Positions 15,793 to 18,792 of a DNA stretch of 18,792 nt are shown here, piece by piece. Location of the stretch: the NCBI GenBank assembly GCA_947302895.1, contig CAMYWU010000005.1, positions 1 to 18,792 of the forward strand, read 5' to 3'. The notes beneath the pieces were generated by a model. That model was given only the letters and a program-made list of their open reading frames with translations. It ran no database searches and was not told the DNA's origin. The stretch's first letter is position 1, and each line of letters starts with the position of its first letter. A program made the position numbers and the translations under genes. This stretch comes from an uncultured Clostridia bacterium. Its GTDB lineage: Bacteria > Bacillota > Clostridia > Oscillospirales > Acutalibacteraceae.

Positions 15793-17046
15793 ATGAAAAA
15801 GAATATGATTATTGGTCAGTCAGGCGGACCGACCTCCGTTATTAATTCAAGTCTTGCAGGCGCAATTGAATATGCAATAAACAGCGATAAAATTGATAAG
15901 GTTTACGGAATGATAAACGGTGTTGAGGGCTTGCTTGAGGAAAATATTATCGGGCTTTCCGATATATTTACCCAGCTTCCCCAGGAAATCCACCGCCTTA
16001 AGCATTCGCCTGCAATGTTCCTCGGCTCTTGCAGATATAAGCTCAGCCATACAAAAGAGGAATATGATAAGCTGTTTGCAATTCTTGATAAATACGATAT
16101 AGGATATTTCATCTATATCGGCGGCAACGATTCAATGGATACTGTTGAAAAGCTCTCACGCTATACTAAGGAACAGGGCATTGATATAAAAATCGTTGGC
16201 ATTCCTAAAACAATTGATAACGATTTGGTTGGAATAGACCATTCTCCCGGATTTGGCTCAGCTGCAAAATATATTGCAACCTGCGTTCGTGAGGTTGCAT
16301 ATGATACGAGCATTTATTCAATCAAAAGTGTTCATATTATTGAAGCGATGGGAAGAAATGCAGGCTGGCTTACAGCCGCTTCCGTTCTTGCAAGAGCGGA
16401 ATATATGCCCGCTCCCCACCTGATTTATCTTCCCGAGGTTCCATTCTCGGTTGAGCAATTCGTTTGCGATGTTAAGAAAAAGCTTGAGGAATACAACTCG
16501 GTTATAGTTGTTGTAAGCGAGGGTATCAGGGATAAGGACGGAAACTATATATCTGCAAACAGCGCAACAACTGCCGACCAGTTCGGCCATGCAAGACTCA
16601 GCGGAGCGGCTTCATATCTCAAAACCGTTGTTGAAGAGCAAATCGGATGTAAGGTTCGTGCGCTTGAACCGAGCGTTCTTCAGAGAAGCGCAGGACATAT
16701 CATTTCTCAAACAGATGTTAACGAAGCCTTCAACCTTGGAACAGTTGCCGCAAGAGCAGCCGAGGAAGGAGAAACGGGCGTTTTTGCAACGCTTAAAAGA
16801 GTTTCCAATAAGCCCTACAGTGTTCAGTACGGAATTGAAGATGTTAAGGTTGTTGCAAACCCGGAAAACAAGGTTCCAAGGGATTATATCAATGAAGAGG
16901 GAAATGATGTAACCGATAAGATGATTGCATATCTCAGACCTCTTATCAGAGGCGTTGCTCAGACTCCGTTCAGAAACGGACTCCCCGATTATGTTGATAT
17001 ACGCCATCTTGATGTACGTGCCCAGAAGTATAGGAATATAGATTAA
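15793..17046 (+). CDS. pfp: 6-phosphofructokinase, pyrophosphate-dependent type
   Basis: A 417-residue phosphofructokinase-family enzyme interconverting fructose 6-phosphate and fructose 1,6-bisphosphate. Motifs are GQSGGPTSVINS at 8-19, GGNDSMDT at 110-117, PKTIDNDL at 138-145 with the catalytic Asp142, and MGRNAGWL at 186-193. Asp113 (where ATP enzymes have Gly in GGDGS) and Lys139 (where ATP enzymes have Gly in PGTIDND) are the classic signature of pyrophosphate use. Asn112, at the position of the usual metal-binding Asp, departs from the GGDDS of textbook PPi enzymes. AGGAAG at 15778-15783 inside the end of the PI-PLC gene serves as ribosome binding site. The HD gene follows after 9 bases. 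PPi specificity is inferred from these residues only. Confidence 0.9.
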   Translation: MKKNMIIGQSGGPTSVINSSLAGAIEYAINSDKIDKVYGMINGVEGLLEENIIGLSDIFTQLPQEIHRLKHSPAMFLGSCRYKLSHTKEEYDKLFAILDKYDIGYFIYIGGNDSMDTVEKLSRYTKEQGIDIKIVGIPKTIDNDLVGIDHSPGFGSAAKYIATCVREVAYDTSIYSIKSVHIIEAMGRNAGWLTAASVLARAEYMPAPHLIYLPEVPFSVEQFVCDVKKKLEEYNSVIVVVSEGIRDKDGNYISANSATTADQFGHARLSGAASYLKTVVEEQIGCKVRALEPSVLQRSAGHIISQTDVNEAFNLGTVAARAAEEGETGVFATLKRVSNKPYSVQYGIEDVKVVANPENKVPRDYINEEGNDVTDKMIAYLRPLIRGVAQTPFRNGLPDYVDIRHLDVRAQKYRNID

Positions 17047-17055
17047 AAAAACGTT

Positions 17056-17733
17056 ATGAAAAGAGAAACTTATGATTTAATAGAGCGCTATATGCTTGCC
17101 TGTATGGATAATAATGCTCACGATAAGGAGCATGTATACAGGGTTTTATATACTGCGCTTGAAATTGCAGACAGCGAAGAGAATGTTAATAGGGATATCC
17201 TTATTGCCGCCTGTCTGCTTCACGATGTAGGAAGAAAAGAGCAATTCGAGAATCCGAATTTATGCCACGCAGAAGTTGGCGCAAGAAAAGCATTCAACTT
17301 CTTGATTGCAATAGGTTTTGAGCCTGAATTTGCAGGCGCTGTTGCATACTGCGTTGATTGCCATAGATTCAGGGGGAACAACCATCCCAAGACCATTGAA
17401 GCAAAAATCCTTTTTGATGCGGATAAAATCGATGTTTGCGGAACTCTCGGAATTGCAAGAACGCTTTACTACAATGCCTTGCTTGAAGAACCGATTTATA
17501 ATCTTGATGAAAACGGAAACGTTCTGAGCGGAGATGATGACGAGGGCGTTTCCTTCTTCCAGGAATACAAATTCAAGCTTGAAAAAATCTATTCAAAAAT
17601 GCAGACAAAAACGGGCAGGGAAATTGCCGAAGCCAGACGTCAGTCGGCAGTTGATTTTTATGAGAACTTGCTCAGCGAGGTTAAATTCCCATACGAAAAA
17701 GGCAAAAAACATTTAGAAAGCAGTGTTGATTAA
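17056..17733 (+). CDS. HD-domain phosphohydrolase
   Basis: A 225-residue HD-superfamily metal-dependent phosphohydrolase. The metal ligands are His26 (EHVYRV), His56/Asp57 (LLHDVGR) and Asp123 (FDADKIDVCG), with His71 and His103 likely also in the site. Proteins of this shape (YedJ-like) are thought to hydrolyse nucleotides or other phosphoesters, but the substrate is unknown. The gene follows pfp by 9 bases with only a weak ribosome binding site, so translation may be coupled. A terminator overlaps its stop codon, closing the three-gene run. Whether its substrate is linked to the inositol phosphate or sugar phosphate products of its neighbours cannot be told. Confidence 0.85.
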   Translation: MKRETYDLIERYMLACMDNNAHDKEHVYRVLYTALEIADSEENVNRDILIAACLLHDVGRKEQFENPNLCHAEVGARKAFNFLIAIGFEPEFAGAVAYCVDCHRFRGNNHPKTIEAKILFDADKIDVCGTLGIARTLYYNALLEEPIYNLDENGNVLSGDDDEGVSFFQEYKFKLEKIYSKMQTKTGREIAEARRQSAVDFYENLLSEVKFPYEKGKKHLESSVD

Positions 17734-17746
17734 AACACTGCTTTTT
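17717..17746 (+). terminator. intrinsic terminator after the HD gene
   Basis: An 11-bp perfect stem (17717-17727 with 17734-17744, core GCAGTGTT/AACACTGC, loop GATTAA) ends in five T (17742-17746). The TAA stop of the HD gene lies in the loop. Confidence 0.92.
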
Positions 17747-17747
17747 A

Positions 17748-17776
17748 TTGACTGCTATCAGCAGATTTGGTATAAT
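17748..17776 (+). promoter_or_regulatory. promoter of the second GMP synthase gene
   Basis: TTGACT at 17748-17753 and TATAAT at 17771-17776 are 17 bases apart and begin directly after the preceding terminator. The short leader (about 38 bases) leaves no room for a riboswitch. Confidence 0.88.
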
Positions 17777-17820
17777 ATTAGCCGTAAAATAATTAATCGG
17801 TTTAATAGGAGGTTTAAAAA

Positions 17821-18792
17821 TGAGCAGTAATGTCAGACCCGAAACAATGGAAAGAATAACAACTCCCGAGCTTGCAAACGCATTCATTGATGAGCAAATC
17901 AAGGAATTAAGAGAGCAAATCGGCGATAAGAAGGTTCTTCTTGCGCTTTCAGGCGGAGTTGATTCATCGGTTGTTGCAGCGCTTCTTATCAAAGCAATAG
18001 GCAAGCAGCTTGTTTGCGTTCACGTTAACCATGGCTTACTCAGAAAGGGCGAGCCCGAGCAGGTTATCGAGGTTTTCAGAAATCAGATGGATGCAAACCT
18101 TATATATGTTGATGCTGTAGACCGTTTTCTTGATAAGCTTGCAGGCGTTGCAGAGCCCGAAAAGAAGAGAAAGATTATAGGCGATGAATTCATCAGAGTT
18201 TTTGAAGAGGAAGCAAGAAAGCTCAACGGAATTGAATTTCTCGCTCAGGGAACAATCTATCCCGATATTCTTGAAAGCCAGGATGGCATCAAGGCTCACC
18301 ACAATGTTGGCGGACTTCCCGAGGACTTGCAGTTTGAGCTTGTTGAGCCTGTTAAGCTTCTTTTCAAGGATGAGGTTAGAGTTGTCGGCAAGGCGCTCGG
18401 TCTTCCCGATGGTATGGTATACCGCCAGCCGTTTCCTGGTCCCGGTCTCGGCGTAAGATGTCTTGGCGCTATAACAAGAGACAGACTCGAAGCAGTTCGT
18501 GAAAGCGATGCAATCCTCAGAGAAGAATTTGCTAAAAACGGTCTTGAAGGCAAGGTTTGGCAGTATTTCACCGCCGTTCCCGATTTCAAATCAGTTGGTA
18601 TTAAGGATGGCAAACGCACCTTCGCTTATCCCGTTATTATCAGAGCGATTAATACTAAGGACGCTATGACGGCAACAGTTGAAAACGTTCCTTTCGTTCT
18701 CCTTGAGCATATAACCCAGAGAATTACAAACGAGGTTGAAAACGTAAACCGTGTTCTCTTCGACCTCACCCCGAAGCCGTGCGCAACAATTG
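17821..18792 (+). CDS. guaA: GMP synthase ATP-pyrophosphatase subunit-type (no glutaminase domain), 3' end cut by the window
   Basis: 324 residues are visible; the frame is open at the window edge. By comparison with the other GMP synthase, which ends KPPGTVEWE, only about three residues and the stop are missing after KPCATI. A short N-terminal helix is followed by the ATP-pyrophosphatase P-loop SGGVDSS at 44-50, HVNHGLLRKGE, AQGTIYPD, RQPFPGPGLGVR and the dimerisation domain (HITQRITNEVENVNRV). The class I glutaminase domain found in the full-length GuaA at 13283-14809 is absent, as in archaeal GuaAb subunits. It should adenylate XMP, and needs either free ammonia or a glutaminase in trans. 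AGGAGG at 17807-17812 lies 8 bases before the ATG, and it has its own consensus promoter. It differs at many positions from the full-length enzyme, so it is not a recent duplicate. Confidence 0.92.

Overview
The window looks like chromosomal DNA from an anaerobic, gut-type member of the Clostridia (Oscillospirales or Ruminococcaceae-like; inferred from gene content, not from a search). Support: strong AGGAGG-type ribosome binding sites, an hrcA-grpE-dnaK-dnaJ operon with a CIRCE operator, a Gram-positive-type DnaK, a feoA-feoA-feoB-Cys-rich peptide iron operon, and a phosphofructokinase with pyrophosphate-type active-site residues. There is no phage, transposase or CRISPR array.

Layout. 1-2862 (+): a family-5-type nucleotidyltransferase overlapping (ATGA) a membrane-anchored GH27 alpha-galactosidase that is broken by a one-base frameshift just before its acid/base aspartate. 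2884-3258 (-): a DtxR/MntR-type metal-dependent repressor. 3339-6419 (+): the ferrous iron uptake operon (feoA, feoA, feoB, small Cys-rich membrane protein), driven by a consensus promoter followed by three copies of a GTTAGAT-type inverted repeat, with a fourth, perfect 18-bp copy directly before feoB. 6602-11871 (+): the class I heat-shock operon with promoter, CIRCE, hrcA (interrupted by an in-frame TGA at codon 30), grpE, about 480 bases of unexplained highly structured DNA/RNA, dnaK and dnaJ; it ends in a terminator embedded in the dnaJ 3' end. 11868-11997: heptanucleotide repeat arrays. 12001-14809 (-): guaA (full-length GMP synthase), then a membrane-anchored HSL-type esterase. 14858-17733 (+): a three-gene run of a PI-PLC X-domain protein without a signal peptide, a PPi-type phosphofructokinase and an HD phosphohydrolase. 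17748 to the end (+): a second GMP synthase consisting only of the ATP-pyrophosphatase and dimerisation domains.

The iron cluster reads as a self-contained regulon: the repressor gene is divergent from the transporter operon, and the operators lie between and inside it. The heat-shock operon would normally be held by HrcA on CIRCE; the interrupted hrcA, together with the structured leader in front of dnaK, suggests that control of dnaK has changed or that a post-transcriptional layer exists.

The least explained sequence is 8240-8711. It holds a 271-base segment closed by a 23-bp inverted repeat, with several internal and mutually crossing helices and a GNRA hairpin. This is followed by a second folded module whose 7-base hairpin loop is perfectly complementary to the bases just in front of the dnaK start region. 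I could not match it to a known RNA family. Other recurring unexplained elements are degenerate 7-bp tandem arrays in three intergenic gaps, often in inverted pairs, and several GC-rich palindromes.
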